Source of the DNA: Rhizobiaceae bacterium | GTDB lineage: Bacteria; Pseudomonadota; Alphaproteobacteria; Rhizobiales; Rhizobiaceae | DNA length: 64,000 nt | Reading direction: 5' to 3' | Assembly: GCA_019635795.1 (NCBI GenBank) | Contig: JAHBYV010000010.1 | Span: forward strand, 79,382-143,381 | Shown here: positions 1 to 10,476 of the stretch, one piece after another | Layout of the letters: every line of letters starts with the position of its first letter | Position numbering within the stretch: position 1 is the first letter of the stretch | Position numbers and translations under genes: made by a program | The notes under the pieces: generated by a model | The model's database searches: none | What the model was told of the DNA's origin: nothing | The model's input: only the letters and a program-made list of their open reading frames with translations

Positions 1-749
1 TGATGTTCGGTTGAAAGGTATCCGCTTTCGTCGCCCAGCACGACGACTGAAAGCGCCGCAGCAAGGCCAAATGATGCGGCAACTGTCATTGAGCGCTTTG
101 CAAGATCAACAAAACGCCCATTGAGCAGGTACCAGGCCGATACACCCAGGACGAATATGGAAGCGGTCACATAGCCTGCGGAGACGGTATGAACGAACTT
201 TGCCTGCGCAACAGGATTGAACAGGACCGCAAAGAAATCATCGACTTCCATTCGCATGGTTTCGGGATTGAAGGACGAACCAACCGGGTTCTGCATCCAT
301 CCGTTGGCGATAAGGATCCAGAGTGCTGAAAGGTTCGAACCGAGCGCTACAGCCCATGTCGCCATGAGGTGCCCGACCTTCGACAACTTATCCCATCCGA
401 AAAAGAACAGGCCGACGAAGGTTGCCTCAAGGAAGAAGGCCATCATACCTTCAATCGCCAGCGGCGCGCCAAAGATGTCGCCTACATAGTGGCTGTAGTA
501 GCTCCAGTTCATGCCAAACTGGAATTCCATGACGATGCCCGTGGCAACGCCGAGCACGAAATTGATGCCGAACAACGTGCCCCAGAATTTTGTCATCTGG
601 CGCCAGATCAGTCGCCCGGTCATCACATAGACCGTCTCCATGATGGCAAGAAGCATGGACAGGCCCAGCGTCAAGGGCACAAACAGAAAATGGTAGAGCG
701 CAGTTGTCGCAAACTGCAACCGCGAGAGATCTACAATGTCTAGTTCCAT
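1..749 (-). CDS. cydA: Cytochrome bd ubiquinol oxidase subunit I, 5' part only
   Basis: This is the N-terminal 249 residues of CydA; the rest lies beyond the window edge. CydA carries the hemes of the cytochrome bd quinol oxidase, a high-oxygen-affinity terminal oxidase in the inner membrane. The translation starts [16 protein letters not shown]. Visible family residues are His20 (matching the E. coli heme b595 ligand His19), Glu100 and Glu108 (E. coli Glu99 and Glu107) and His187 (heme b558 ligand His186 in E. coli). Several hydrophobic segments are present. The ATG at 749 has an AAAGGAGG ribosome binding site upstream, near 774-781. It follows cydC by 76 bp on the same strand, as in a regulator-cydD-cydC-cydA-cydB order; cydB would lie outside the window. 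The only unusual feature is the truncation by the window edge. Confidence 0.95.
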   Translation of the reverse strand, partial: MELDIVDLSRLQFATTALYHFLFVPLTLGLSMLLAIMETVYVMTGRLIWRQMTKFWGTLFGINFVLGVATGIVMEFQFGMNWSYYSHYVGDIFGAPLAIEGMMAFFLEATFVGLFFFGWDKLSKVGHLMATWAVALGSNLSALWILIANGWMQNPVGSSFNPETMRMEVDDFFAVLFNPVAQAKFVHTVSAGYVTASIFVLGVSAWYLLNGRFVDLAKRSMTVAASFGLAAALSVVVLGDESGYLSTEH

Positions 750-825
750 CTGATTTGGTCCGGTTTTGCCCGGCCTCCTTTGGATGATCCGTCTCCGGAG
801 TGGCGAGTTAGTTGCCTGTGCACGT

Positions 826-2505
826 TCAATCCGCCCGCAGCCTGTTAAGTGCTTCGTCGAAACCTGGCGCTCCTCGCCTGAGGTCGGCGGCAATTGCGCC
901 TTGCTCAAGAACCACGAGGCGATCAGCAATTTCAGCCTCGCGCCGAATATGGGTGGCGATTACAATCGCTCGGTTGCCCGCCTGAGACAGGAGCCGGCGC
1001 AGCACATCGCGCGCTGTAGCGGAATCAAGTGCTTCAGTCGGCTCATCAAGCAGCCAAAGCGGAGTTCCTCGCAAAAAGACCCGCGCCAGAGCAAGCCGCC
1101 TTGCTTGCCCGCCAGAAAGCCCATGCCCGCCTTCGCCAAGTTGTGTTGCAAGGCCTTCAGGTAAGGCTTTTACGTCATCATGCAGGCCCGCTGCCGCCAG
1201 TGCTTCCAGCAGATCGGCGTCAGTCGCATCCGGGTCGGCAAGCAGGAGATTGTCCCGCAATGTGTCGAGAAACAGCTCCGTGCGCTGCGTTAGCAGGGTT
1301 GCGGACGGGCTGATAACGATACCGCTTTGCGCGACGTTCTCACCTGCGAGAAGCCCGAGGAAAGTGGATTTTCCAGCGCCACTTGGTCCAATAAACGCCA
1401 CGCGCTCGCCCGGAGCAATTTGCATCGAAACGGAGTGCAGCGCAGGTGCGGCGGCCCCAGGATGGCGAACAGATACGTTCTCCAGTCGAACCGGCTGGGC
1501 GTGGGATGCAGTCACCTGCACAGGCTCAACATTGTTGGCCTCAAGGCGTGGCGCTATGCGGCGAGCTGCAAGAAGCGTCTTGCCCAGCTCGATTGCGCCT
1601 CTGCTGAGGGCCGAGAAAGGCTCAATCGCAGCAAAAGCAAGAAGCAGACAGAGCGCAGCGACTGGCGCGCCGATAAAGCCGGATTGGGCGAGCAGTGCGA
1701 CTGCGACAAGTGTACCTGAAAGCAGCGCCGCGCTGGCGATGCCGAATCCCATGTTGGCGCGCGTTTCAATCCGGTTCAGCGCATCGTCGGCCTGAGAAAG
1801 ATATGACTCCGCGCTGAGGATACGGCGCTGCTGATCACCGAGCTGTCCGGCCATGATCCATTCAGTTTTGCCTGACACCAGCTCAATGACGCGCGAGCGC
1901 AATATTTCGAGGCCATGTGCCCGCCGCCGGGAGGGCTTTAGAGCTGCCCGAGCTGCAAACAGTGGAATTGCCAAACCGGCAACAATCAGAAATGTCGTGA
2001 CAGCCAGTCCGAACAGGGGTGTGACCAAGCCAAACGCAATGCCAGTTGCCATGGCCATTGCGAGTGCGGCGAAAATCGGAACCAGCACGCGCAAATAGAC
2101 CGAGTCGAGTGCATCAATATCGAGCGTGAGGCGAAACAGCAGCCGCGCCGGACGCTTCGCGAGATCAGCGGCACCACCTGCCACGGCCCAGCCACGAAAC
2201 AGCCGCTCACGCAATTCTGCCAATATGCGAAGCGTCGCGTCATGTGTTGTAATCCGCTCACCGTAACGCGAAAAAGTGCGTGCAAGCGCAAGGAAGCGAA
2301 TTCCGGCAGAGGGTGCAAACACATCGAAGGCAAGAGCGGTCGCGGTAGATGCACCGGCAATTGCAGTGGCTGTGATGAACCAGCCAGACAATCCCAACAG
2401 GGCGGCTCCGGCGAGCGCCGTCGCGATTGCCAGCGCAACGCCACCCCACATCATTCTCTGATTGGTTGACAGGAACAGTTTCAGAATTGTGTGCAAACTG
2501 TTCAT
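826..2505 (-). CDS. cydC: Cysteine/glutathione ABC exporter half-transporter CydC
   Basis: 559 residues, the usual length for CydC. An N-terminal six-helix exporter membrane domain (about residues 15-310) is followed by an ABC ATPase domain with Walker [10 protein letters not shown] near residue 373, signature LSGGQARR and Walker [13 protein letters not shown]. With CydD it forms a heterodimer that exports cysteine and glutathione to the periplasm, and it is needed to assemble cytochrome bd and periplasmic c-type cytochromes. The start overlaps the end of cydD by 4 bp (ATGA), so the two are probably translationally coupled. It sits between cydD and cydA, which fixes the subunit assignment better than the sequence alone, since CydC and CydD resemble each other. 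Confidence 0.93.
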   Translation of the reverse strand: MNSLHTILKLFLSTNQRMMWGGVALAIATALAGAALLGLSGWFITATAIAGASTATALAFDVFAPSAGIRFLALARTFSRYGERITTHDATLRILAELRERLFRGWAVAGGAADLAKRPARLLFRLTLDIDALDSVYLRVLVPIFAALAMAMATGIAFGLVTPLFGLAVTTFLIVAGLAIPLFAARAALKPSRRRAHGLEILRSRVIELVSGKTEWIMAGQLGDQQRRILSAESYLSQADDALNRIETRANMGFGIASAALLSGTLVAVALLAQSGFIGAPVAALCLLLAFAAIEPFSALSRGAIELGKTLLAARRIAPRLEANNVEPVQVTASHAQPVRLENVSVRHPGAAAPALHSVSMQIAPGERVAFIGPSGAGKSTFLGLLAGENVAQSGIVISPSATLLTQRTELFLDTLRDNLLLADPDATDADLLEALAAAGLHDDVKALPEGLATQLGEGGHGLSGGQARRLALARVFLRGTPLWLLDEPTEALDSATARDVLRRLLSQAGNRAIVIATHIRREAEIADRLVVLEQGAIAADLRRGAPGFDEALNRLRAD

Positions 2506-4250
2506 GCCGCACCCGTCAGTCGCACGATGCGGTCCATGCGCGCCGCCAATGCGGGATCATGCGTTGCAACAATCAGCGTACGCCCATCAGCGAGCGCCAG
2601 CAGACTATCGGTAATGTTGCTGGCCGTCTGGCTATCGAGATGTGCGGTTGGTTCGTCCGCGAGTATAAGGCCTGTGTTATTCCGAGCCGCAATTCGGGCA
2701 AGCGCAAGTCTGGAAGCTTCGCCGCCGGAAAGGCCAAGGCCATTCTCGCCGATTGGTGCGCTGTCGCGCTTTGCGGCTGCGTCGGCCAGTCCTGCGAGCC
2801 GCAAAGCCTCGGTGATTTCCAGCTGGGCAATGTTGGGCCTGCCCAAGCGTACATTGGATTGCATTGTGCCTGCAAGGATATGCGGATGCTGCCCGATCCA
2901 GCCCATGTGACGACGTAACCGGCTGGCGCTACTGGTGGTCAATCGCTCACCGTCAATGCAAATTTCGCCTGCGTCGGGCAAGGCCAGACCGGCAATCAAG
3001 GCTATCAGCGTGGATTTTCCTGCGCCGCTTGGCGCTACCACGGCCACGTGTTCGCCGGGAGCGACGTCGAGATCAAACCCGTCCAGCACGGTTGCCTCCT
3101 GCCCGGCATGCCGAAAGGACAACCCCTTAATGCGAACCGAAACTGCTGCGCGCACGCTCTTGTCGTCAGACGTGTCAGCGCCGGGAAGCGATTTGCCCTT
3201 CTTCGAAAGATTATCCAGCGCTGCCACCGCGGCTTCGCCTGATGCCCTGTCGTGCCAGACGGTGGACAATTCACGCAGTGGCTCGAAAAACGCCGGGGCA
3301 AGCAGCAGAATGAATAACCCCTCGCTCAATGAAAGCTTTTGACCCCACGCGCCGAAAGGAAGCTGGCCGAGCAGGTGAAAGCCGACATAAACCGCGACCA
3401 TCGCAACGCCTAGGGCGGCGAAAAGCTCAAGGACAGCCGATGAAAGAAACGCGATGCGCAGCACAGCCATTGTCCGCTTGCGCAAACTTTCCGCGTCCTG
3501 CCTGAGGCGCTTTGCGGTCAGGTCCACAGCGCCAAGAGTGCGTATTGTTGCAAGGCCCCGAAGCCTGTCCAGCAGGAAGGCATTCATGCTGCCCAATTCA
3601 ACCAGATGGGCTTCGCTCGCTGCCTTTGCCCGCCAGCCTATCAAGGCCATGAACACAGGTATCAGAGGCGCAGCAATGAATAGGACCAGCGCGGCAACCC
3701 ACGACCAGACAAACACGACACAGAGGATTACAAGCGGGACAATAGTCACGCGGAGCCTGACCGACCGGAACCGCGAAAGATAAGGGACAAGCGCTTCTGA
3801 CTGTTCGGCAAGCGTGCTTGCAGCAACACCGGACGATGCTCGACTGGTATCAAGCGGAGAGGTGCCGGCAAGTGCTGCCAGCGCCAACTGCCTGCTAGAA
3901 GTGAGAACCGATCTTGCGCACCGGAAGGTCATACGCGCCCCGCTGGCATCCAGAATGCTGCGTAGAATTCCGAGCACAAGCACACCGACCGCGCACCAGA
4001 TGATCGGCTGGACGGCCCCGCCTGCGGCAATCACTCCGACCGAATAGCTCAACAGTGCCGCCTGACCGATCCAGATCAGCGAAGCCAGCACTTGTGATAT
4101 CGCGCCGAATTGCCCCAAACGGTCAGTGTTTTGCGTCTGGGGAAGGGCGCTGTGTCGATCCGCAGTCCCTGCAATTGTCGTTGGCTGCAACTTCGCCGCC
4201 GACGCATCATTCGCGGTTCGAGCAAGCGGAATTGAGGCAGTCCCCGCCAC
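2502..4250 (-). CDS. cydD: Cysteine/glutathione ABC exporter half-transporter CydD
   Basis: 582 residues, an exporter-type membrane domain (about 40-340) followed by an ABC ATPase domain. Walker [10 protein letters not shown] lies near residue 404; the signature LSGGEASRLALAR and Walker B ILADEPTAHLD follow. It is the partner of CydC in exporting cysteine and glutathione for cytochrome bd assembly. The start is GTG at 4250, which overlaps the stop codon of the upstream regulator by one base (TAGTG), with a GGAGGGGAAG ribosome binding site just before it. Together with the cydC overlap this shows a tightly packed operon of regulator, cydD, cydC and cydA. Confidence 0.93.
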   Translation of the reverse strand: MAGTASIPLARTANDASAAKLQPTTIAGTADRHSALPQTQNTDRLGQFGAISQVLASLIWIGQAALLSYSVGVIAAGGAVQPIIWCAVGVLVLGILRSILDASGARMTFRCARSVLTSSRQLALAALAGTSPLDTSRASSGVAASTLAEQSEALVPYLSRFRSVRLRVTIVPLVILCVVFVWSWVAALVLFIAAPLIPVFMALIGWRAKAASEAHLVELGSMNAFLLDRLRGLATIRTLGAVDLTAKRLRQDAESLRKRTMAVLRIAFLSSAVLELFAALGVAMVAVYVGFHLLGQLPFGAWGQKLSLSEGLFILLLAPAFFEPLRELSTVWHDRASGEAAVAALDNLSKKGKSLPGADTSDDKSVRAAVSVRIKGLSFRHAGQEATVLDGFDLDVAPGEHVAVVAPSGAGKSTLIALIAGLALPDAGEICIDGERLTTSSASRLRRHMGWIGQHPHILAGTMQSNVRLGRPNIAQLEITEALRLAGLADAAAKRDSAPIGENGLGLSGGEASRLALARIAARNNTGLILADEPTAHLDSQTASNITDSLLALADGRTLIVATHDPALAARMDRIVRLTGAA

Positions 4251-4825
4251 TACTTCCCCTCCTCGCGCTCAGGCTTTCTGCGCGCCATGGAAACGATCTT
4301 GTCCTTGGCTTCAAGCAGTCTGGTCACTTTTGCGCCAAGGCTCAGAAGGGCGGAAAGGCGCTCGGTCTCCAGCTTCTTGACGTCATCATACCAGTTTGTC
4401 AGTTGCTCGATCAGGCCGTGCATTTCGGCCATACGGGTTTGGGCGAAGCGCTCGGTCTCACCTTGCGGCTTCTGCATCAACAATTCACGCAGAACTGAAA
4501 GCGTAGGGTCAATTTCTCGCTTTTTGCGCTCTTCCGCCAGAGTGCGTAAAATTTGCCACACATCGTCAGGCGCCGTAAAAAAATCGCGACGGTCGTCGGG
4601 CTTGTGCTTGAGTAGCACAAGGTTCCAAGCCTGAAGCTCACGCAAGCTCATCGATACATTTGAACGGGAAATTCCAAGTGCGTCAACGATCTCATCCGCG
4701 CAAAGCGGCTGCGGTGAGACCGACAGCAGCGCGTAAATCTGCCCGACGGTGCGGTTTATGCCCCAGCGACTTCCCATTTCGCCGAAATGAAGAACAAACG
4801 CCTGAATGAGAGGAGGTAGATTCAT
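4250..4825 (-). CDS. GbsR/MarR-family transcriptional regulator of the cyd locus
   Basis: About 191 residues from the ATG at 4825 (MNLPPLIQAFVLHFGEMG); a TTG at 4846 could add seven residues, but neither start has a clear ribosome binding site. A winged-helix domain covers roughly residues 20-95, with a recognition-helix-like stretch ALGISRSNVSMSLREL, followed by a helical, charged C-terminal half that probably dimerises. This layout is typical of GbsR-type MarR proteins. Its stop overlaps the cydD start, so it probably controls cydDCA and itself; that role is inferred from position. An inverted repeat at 4841-4858 just upstream is a candidate autoregulatory site. No ligand-binding residue is recognisable. 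Confidence 0.82.
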   Translation of the reverse strand: MNLPPLIQAFVLHFGEMGSRWGINRTVGQIYALLSVSPQPLCADEIVDALGISRSNVSMSLRELQAWNLVLLKHKPDDRRDFFTAPDDVWQILRTLAEERKKREIDPTLSVLRELLMQKPQGETERFAQTRMAEMHGLIEQLTNWYDDVKKLETERLSALLSLGAKVTRLLEAKDKIVSMARRKPEREEGK

Positions 4826-4840
4826 CTGTAATGACAGAAC

Positions 4841-4858
4841 TTTCAAAAATTTCTGAAA
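4841..4858 (-). promoter_or_regulatory. Inverted repeat upstream of the cyd regulator
   Basis: TTTCA-N8-TGAAA, an 18-bp imperfect palindrome 16 bases before the chosen ATG of the GbsR-like regulator. Its position suits a dimeric winged-helix repressor acting on its own operon. If the TTG start at 4846 were used, the repeat would overlap the start codon. No FNR/FixK-type box (TTGAT-N4-ATCAA) was found in the region 4847-4983. Confidence 0.35.
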
Positions 4859-4924
4859 TTAATATAGCCACCTCTGTGCCTGCTGGCAAGCATCGCATCA
4901 ACAGGCTTAGGATAGCGCATGTTG

Positions 4925-4944
4925 ACATAAAGATGTCTTTATGT
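4925..4944 (+). promoter_or_regulatory. Operator-like palindrome overlapping the metH promoter
   Basis: ACATAAAG-ATGT-CTTTATGT is a perfect 8+8 bp inverted repeat with a 4-base centre, 39 bp before the metH start. A TTGACA -35 hexamer at 4922-4927 overlaps its left end, so a bound protein would occlude the promoter. Short ATAAAG/CTTTAT palindromes of this kind are, from memory, typical of ArsR-type S-adenosylhomocysteine-responsive regulators (SahR group) in methionine-cycle promoters of proteobacteria. The match is from memory, and the regulator gene is not in this window. Confidence 0.55.
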
Positions 4945-4983
4945 GATTTGGCTCCGATCCAGCTACCGGAATGAAGACCGCCT

Positions 4984-7900
4984 ATGCCTGCCTTGAATGA
5001 TCTCTTCGGCCCTTTATCTGCAAAGCCTCACGGTGCGGAAGTGCTGGCTGCCCTGCAATCTGCCGCGCGTGAACGCATTCTTGTGCTGGACGGGGCTATG
5101 GGAACCCAAATCCAGAGACTTGGCTTTGGAGAGGACCATTTTCGAGGAGACAGGTTTGGCGGCTGCGCATGTCACCAGCAGGGTAACAACGATCTTCTGA
5201 TCCTCACCCAGCCTAAAGCTATTGAGGATATTCACTACGCCTATGCCAAGGCTGGCGCGGACATTATCGAGACGAACACCTTCTCTTCAACTCGCATCGC
5301 GCAAGCCGATTACGGTATGGAAGAGCTGGTCTATGAGCTGAATCGTGATGGTGCGCGGCTCGTGCGCCGTGCCGTGCTTCGTGCGCAACAGGAAGACGGA
5401 AGGCGGCGCTTCGTAGCAGGTGCGCTTGGACCGACAAACCGCACCGCATCCATTTCGCCGGATGTGAACAATCCGGGCTATCGCGCTGTGTCATTCGATG
5501 ATCTGCGCATCGCCTATGGCGAACAATTGCGCGGCCTGATTGACGGCGGTTCAGACATAATACTGATCGAAACCATCTTTGATACGCTGAACGCAAAGGC
5601 AGCAATTTTCGCCTGCGAGGAAATATTTGCGGAAAAGGGCGTGCGGCTTCCGGTTATGATTTCCGGTACCATCACCGATCTCTCCGGCCGCACCCTCTCA
5701 GGGCAAACGCCAACTGCATTCTGGCATTCGGTGCGGCACGCAAGGCCGTTTACAATCGGACTGAACTGCGCGCTTGGCGCTTCTGCAATGCGCCCGCATC
5801 TTGCCGAGCTTTCCAGTGCTGCAGATACATTCATTTGCGCCTATCCAAATGCTGGCCTGCCAAACGCTTTCGGGCAATATGATGAAAGCCCTGACTTCAT
5901 GGCCGCGCAGGTGGGCGAATTTGCCCGCGAAGGTCTGGTCAATGTCGTGGGCGGTTGCTGCGGTTCAACGCCCGAACATATTGCCGCGATTGCGGAAGCC
6001 GTGTCGGGCCATGCGCCGCGCAGCGTTCCGTCGCACAAGCCAATGATGAAGCTGTCCGGGCTAGAGCCATTCACGCTGACAAAGGATATTCCGTTCGTGA
6101 ATGTCGGCGAGCGTACCAATGTCACCGGCTCGGCCAGGTTCAGAAAGCTGATTACCGCGGGCGATTATACGGCCGCGCTCAACGTTGCGCGCGATCAGGT
6201 TGAGAACGGCGCGCAGATCATTGACGTGAACATGGATGAGGGCTTGATCGATTCTCGCGGCGCGATGGTCGAATATTTGAACCTCATTGCTTCCGAGCCG
6301 GACATTGCCCGCGTGCCAGTCATGATCGACTCGTCGAAATGGGACGTTATCGAAGCCGGTCTGAAGTGCGTTCAGGGCAAGCCGGTCGTCAACTCGATTT
6401 CCATGAAGGAAGGCGAAGAGGCTTTTCTTCATCAGGCAAGGCTGTGCCGCATGTATGGCGCGGCGGTCGTCGTCATGGCTTTCGACGAACAGGGTCAGGC
6501 AGATACAGAAGCGCGCAAGGTGGAAATCTGCACCCGCGCCTACAAGCTTTTGACCGAGAAGGTTGGCTTCCCGCCTGAGGATATCATCTTTGATCCGAAC
6601 ATCTTCGCCGTCGCTACCGGCATTGCCGAGCATGACAATTACGGCGTGGATTTCATCGAGGCCGCGCGTAAGATCACCGCAACCTTGCCCCACGTGCACG
6701 TGTCCGGCGGCGTTTCAAATTTGTCGTTCTCTTTCAGGGGCAATGAACCGGTGCGCGAGGCCATGCACGCGGTGTTCCTTTATCACGCAATTCAGGCGGG
6801 CATGGACATGGGTATCGTCAATGCCGGCCAGTTGGCCGTGTATGAATCGATCGATTCCGAGTTGCGGGAAGCCTGTGAGGACGTGGTTCTCAATCGCCGG
6901 GCGGACTCCACGGAGCGATTGCTGGAAATTGCGGAGCGCTTCAAGGGTTCAGGTGGCAGGGAAGCGAAGGAAAGAGATCTTGCTTGGCGCGAATGGCCCG
7001 TGGAAAAGCGGCTCGAACACGCGCTGGTCAACGGCATAACGGAATTCATTGAAGCCGACACGGAAGAGGCACGCCTGAAAGCGGAGCGGCCGCTGCACGT
7101 TATTGAAGGCCCGTTGATGGCTGGAATGAACGTCGTCGGCGACCTGTTTGGCGCAGGCAAGATGTTCCTGCCGCAAGTCGTGAAGTCAGCGCGTGTCATG
7201 AAGCAGGCGGTTGCGGTTTTGCTGCCATTCATGGAAGCCGAAAAGGCCGCGACGGGCGGTTCAGGGCGCGAAAGCGCGGGCAAAATCCTGATGGCAACGG
7301 TCAAGGGTGACGTGCACGACATCGGCAAGAACATTGTTGGCGTCGTTTTGGCCTGCAACAACTACGAGATCATCGACCTCGGGGTCATGGTGCCCGCCAG
7401 CAAGATCCTTGAAACCGCCAAGGCGGAAAAGGTGGATATAATCGGCCTTTCCGGCCTCATTACACCTTCGCTTGACGAAATGGCGCATGTTGCGTCGGAG
7501 ATGGAACGCGAAGGCTTTGACATTCCGCTTCTCATTGGCGGTGCGACGACCAGCCGTGTTCATACAGCCGTAAAAATCCACCCGCGCTATGAAAAAGGGC
7601 AGGCGGTGTATGTGACGGATGCCAGCCGTGCAGTGGGCGTGGTTGGCAGCCTTTTGTCTCAGGACATGAAGCCAGCTTACGTAGAAAATCTGCGCGCCGA
7701 GTATCGGAAAGTGACGGAAGCGCACGAGCGGGGCGAACGGGAGAAGCAAAGACTTCCGATTGTCAGGGCAAGGGGTAACAATTTCAGGATTGACTGGAAG
7801 GCCTATGAGCCGCCGCGGCCCAAATTTATCGGAACGAAAACATTCGAGACGTGGGACCTTGCAGAACTCGCGCGCTACATCGACTGGACGCCATTCTTCC

Positions 7901-8754
7901 AGACCTGGGAGTTGAAAGGTCGCTATCCCGCTATCCTGCAGGACGAAAAGCAGGGTGCGGCTGCGCGGCAGCTTTTCGATGATGCCCGGTCAATGCTTGA
8001 AAAAATCGTGAAGGAAAAATGGTTCGCGCCGCGCGCTGTCGTCGGCCTGTGGCCAGCGAATTCCGTCGGCGATGACATCCGGCTTTTCACGGACGAACTT
8101 CGGTCCGAGACCCTTGCGACGTTCTACACTTTGCGCCAGCAATTGCCCAAGCGCGACGGCAAGGCCAATGTTGCGCTGTCGGATTTCATTGCGCCGGTGG
8201 AAAGCGGGAAGGCCGATTATATCGGCGGTTTTGTTGTTACTGCCGGTATTGAGGAAATAGCCATTGCGGAGCGATTTGAGCGCGCAAATGATGACTACAA
8301 TTCCATTCTGGTGAAGGCGCTGGCGGATCGGTTTGCCGAGGCATTCGCGGAACGACTGCACGAGAGGGTGCGCAAGGAATTCTGGGGCTATGCTCCCGAT
8401 GAGGCGTACCAGCCCGAGGAACTGATTGGTGAACCGTATCAGGGAATTCGCCCGGCTCCGGGTTATCCGGCGCAGCCCGACCATACCGAGAAGGTGACGC
8501 TCTTTAGGCTTCTCGAAGCTGAGAAGAAGGCGGGCGTACGCTTGACCGAGAGCATGGCGATGTGGCCGGGTTCATCGGTATCCGGCCTTTATCTGTCGCA
8601 TCCCGATGCGCACTATTTCGGCGTTGCCAAAGTGGAGCGCGATCAGGTTGAAGATTACGCGGTCCGAAAAGGCATGGATGTCGCGCAGGTCGAGCGTTGG
8701 CTGGGTCCGATTCTCAACTACTCGCCGGAGCGTCTGTCGCAAGCTGCGGAATAA
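4984..8754 (+). CDS. metH: Cobalamin-dependent methionine synthase
   Basis: 1256 residues, full length. MetH transfers the methyl group of 5-methyltetrahydrofolate to homocysteine through cobalamin, in the cytoplasm. Domains in order: homocysteine/zinc domain (about 23-345) with zinc ligands in NCALG (Cys262) and VVGGCCGST (near 325-326); folate-binding TIM barrel (about 370-630) with [11 protein letters not shown]; cobalamin domain (about 665-900) with GDVHDIGKN around residue 775, where His778 is the lower axial cobalt ligand; and the reactivation domain binding S-adenosylmethionine (about 920-1240) with the [12 protein letters not shown] stretch. It is transcribed alone, divergent from the cyd operon. 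A palindrome over its promoter suggests control by a methionine-cycle regulator. No cobalamin riboswitch fits in the short 137-bp leader. Confidence 0.97.
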   Translation: MPALNDLFGPLSAKPHGAEVLAALQSAARERILVLDGAMGTQIQRLGFGEDHFRGDRFGGCACHQQGNNDLLILTQPKAIEDIHYAYAKAGADIIETNTFSSTRIAQADYGMEELVYELNRDGARLVRRAVLRAQQEDGRRRFVAGALGPTNRTASISPDVNNPGYRAVSFDDLRIAYGEQLRGLIDGGSDIILIETIFDTLNAKAAIFACEEIFAEKGVRLPVMISGTITDLSGRTLSGQTPTAFWHSVRHARPFTIGLNCALGASAMRPHLAELSSAADTFICAYPNAGLPNAFGQYDESPDFMAAQVGEFAREGLVNVVGGCCGSTPEHIAAIAEAVSGHAPRSVPSHKPMMKLSGLEPFTLTKDIPFVNVGERTNVTGSARFRKLITAGDYTAALNVARDQVENGAQIIDVNMDEGLIDSRGAMVEYLNLIASEPDIARVPVMIDSSKWDVIEAGLKCVQGKPVVNSISMKEGEEAFLHQARLCRMYGAAVVVMAFDEQGQADTEARKVEICTRAYKLLTEKVGFPPEDIIFDPNIFAVATGIAEHDNYGVDFIEAARKITATLPHVHVSGGVSNLSFSFRGNEPVREAMHAVFLYHAIQAGMDMGIVNAGQLAVYESIDSELREACEDVVLNRRADSTERLLEIAERFKGSGGREAKERDLAWREWPVEKRLEHALVNGITEFIEADTEEARLKAERPLHVIEGPLMAGMNVVGDLFGAGKMFLPQVVKSARVMKQAVAVLLPFMEAEKAATGGSGRESAGKILMATVKGDVHDIGKNIVGVVLACNNYEIIDLGVMVPASKILETAKAEKVDIIGLSGLITPSLDEMAHVASEMEREGFDIPLLIGGATTSRVHTAVKIHPRYEKGQAVYVTDASRAVGVVGSLLSQDMKPAYVENLRAEYRKVTEAHERGEREKQRLPIVRARGNNFRIDWKAYEPPRPKFIGTKTFETWDLAELARYIDWTPFFQTWELKGRYPAILQDEKQGAAARQLFDDARSMLEKIVKEKWFAPRAVVGLWPANSVGDDIRLFTDELRSETLATFYTLRQQLPKRDGKANVALSDFIAPVESGKADYIGGFVVTAGIEEIAIAERFERANDDYNSILVKALADRFAEAFAERLHERVRKEFWGYAPDEAYQPEELIGEPYQGIRPAPGYPAQPDHTEKVTLFRLLEAEKKAGVRLTESMAMWPGSSVSGLYLSHPDAHYFGVAKVERDQVEDYAVRKGMDVAQVERWLGPILNYSPERLSQAAE

Positions 8755-8852
8755 GTTGAAAGCTGGCGCTCGCGGGGTGGTCAGCCATGTGGGCACCGGG
8801 TATCCTGATGGCCGACTAACATTTGGGTGAGTATGTCAGGATACGGTGCAGG

Positions 8853-10424
8853 ATGATGCGCTTCCTCCCGGTGCGGGCCGGTGCCTTATTGGTCGAGCTG
8901 GACGGTCTTGACGAAGTGCTCGCCCTGATGGCGTCCCTCGAAAATGACCCGCTTGAAGGTATTGTCGAACTCGTCCCTGCCGCGCGCACAGTGATGGTGA
9001 AGTTCGACCCGCATCGCTTTCACTCTGATGAATTGATCGCCGATCTCTCACTGCGCAATCTTTCGGGTTTGGTTTGGCGACACGCAGGTCCATTGGTCGA
9101 GATACCTGTTCGGTATGATGGTGAGGACCTTCAGGAAGTCGCTGACCTCGTCGGCGTTACGCCGCAAGAAGTCGTGCGCCGCCACACTGCTTGCGAATAT
9201 GTCGTGGCCTTTACCGGCTTTGCTCCGGGGTTCGCCTATATGGTCAGCCCCGACGCCAATCTGGTCGTTCCCCGGCGAAAAACGCCACGCACCCGCGTTC
9301 CTGCGGGTGCCGTCGCGCTGGCAGACACATTCAGTGGCGTATATCCGAAGGATAGCCCCGGCGGCTGGCAGTTGATAGGTACGACAGACTTGCCAATGTT
9401 CGATCTGGATCGCGAACCTGCTGCGTTGCTGCAACCGGGATCGCGGGTGCGGTTCATAGACATTTCGACAACACGTAGCGTTTTCAAGCCAACTGCAAAG
9501 CCGGCACGAATTGCAAAAGGGCCGACCAAGCGAGCCGCGACGATTGAAGTGATTTCCACCCTCTTCCCGCTGACCTTTCAGGACGAAGGACGGCCCGGAT
9601 TGTCCGCTCAGGGGGTAAGCGTTTCGGGCGCGGCCGACAAGGCAAGCTATAGGATTGCCAATCGCCTTGTTGGAAATCCTCCGGGAACACCAGCAATAGA
9701 AATTACCCTTGGCGAAGTTCGTTTCAAGGTAAAAGGTCATGTCGTCGCTGCTTTGACAGGCGCGCCTCTGCTGGCCAGCATTGAACACTCCGACGGCTCA
9801 AAGTCATCTGTTGGCCGATATGAGGTGATGGTTCTCGCTGACGGTGACGTAGTTTCGCTCGGCCCGCCCAAGCGTGGCCTTCGATCATATCTCGCTATCC
9901 GCGGCGGGTTTGATGTCATGCCTGTCATGGGAAGCGCGTCGCGCGATGTTCTTGCCCAGATAGGTCCCTTGCCATTGGTGGCTGGTGCGGAGATACGCAT
10001 ATTGCCTGCGCCGCGAAGCGCGACGGTTTCAGCAGGAGAAGGCGAACCTTTCTTGATGCCTGCGGTTGGTGAGACAGCAAGGCTGGATGTAAGCCTGGGC
10101 CCGAGGGATGGCTGGTTTGCCAAGGATTCGATTGGGCGATTTCTGGAACAGGAGTGGACAGTCTCGCCAAGATCCAGCCGTATTGGCCTGCGCTTGCAGG
10201 GCGAGCCATTAGCTTATCGCGAGGAGCGGGAATTACCCAGCGAGGCCACATTGCCGGGCGCAATACAGATACCCCGCGATGGTCTGCCTGTTGTCTTTCT
10301 GACGGACCATCCTGTAACCGGGGGATATCCTGTTATTGCAAATATTGCCTCTCACCATCTCGATCTCGCTGGCCAATTGCCTCCCGGATCAAGGGTAAAG
10401 TTTTCCGTCTTCCCGCAGAAGTGA
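8853..10424 (+). CDS. Fused 5-oxoprolinase subunits B and C (PxpB-PxpC / KipI-KipA type)
   Basis: 523 residues from the ATG at 8853; a TTG at 8823 would add ten. The N-terminal part (about 1-215) is an allophanate-hydrolase-subunit-1/KipI domain with the motif FAPGFAYM and a PRRKTPR stretch. The C-terminal part (about 230-520) is a subunit-2/KipA domain with FQDEGRPG and SGAADKASYRIANR. In many bacteria these are two proteins that, with PxpA, form an ATP-dependent 5-oxoprolinase turning pyroglutamate into glutamate. Here they are one polypeptide. No PxpA (LamB/YcsF) gene is adjacent, so the partner must lie elsewhere or the fusion serves another carboxylate or amide substrate. It lies 98 bp after metH. 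Confidence 0.85.
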   Translation: MMRFLPVRAGALLVELDGLDEVLALMASLENDPLEGIVELVPAARTVMVKFDPHRFHSDELIADLSLRNLSGLVWRHAGPLVEIPVRYDGEDLQEVADLVGVTPQEVVRRHTACEYVVAFTGFAPGFAYMVSPDANLVVPRRKTPRTRVPAGAVALADTFSGVYPKDSPGGWQLIGTTDLPMFDLDREPAALLQPGSRVRFIDISTTRSVFKPTAKPARIAKGPTKRAATIEVISTLFPLTFQDEGRPGLSAQGVSVSGAADKASYRIANRLVGNPPGTPAIEITLGEVRFKVKGHVVAALTGAPLLASIEHSDGSKSSVGRYEVMVLADGDVVSLGPPKRGLRSYLAIRGGFDVMPVMGSASRDVLAQIGPLPLVAGAEIRILPAPRSATVSAGEGEPFLMPAVGETARLDVSLGPRDGWFAKDSIGRFLEQEWTVSPRSSRIGLRLQGEPLAYREERELPSEATLPGAIQIPRDGLPVVFLTDHPVTGGYPVIANIASHHLDLAGQLPPGSRVKFSVFPQK

Positions 10425-10476
10425 GTTTGTGGCGAGCAAATTCGGTCTACGATAGCCGAAACAGCGGAGGAAATGA

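Noticed and set aside
4925-4944. Palindrome before metH read as a terminator
   Set aside because: AT-rich stem without T-run and overlapping a -35 box, so an operator is more likely.
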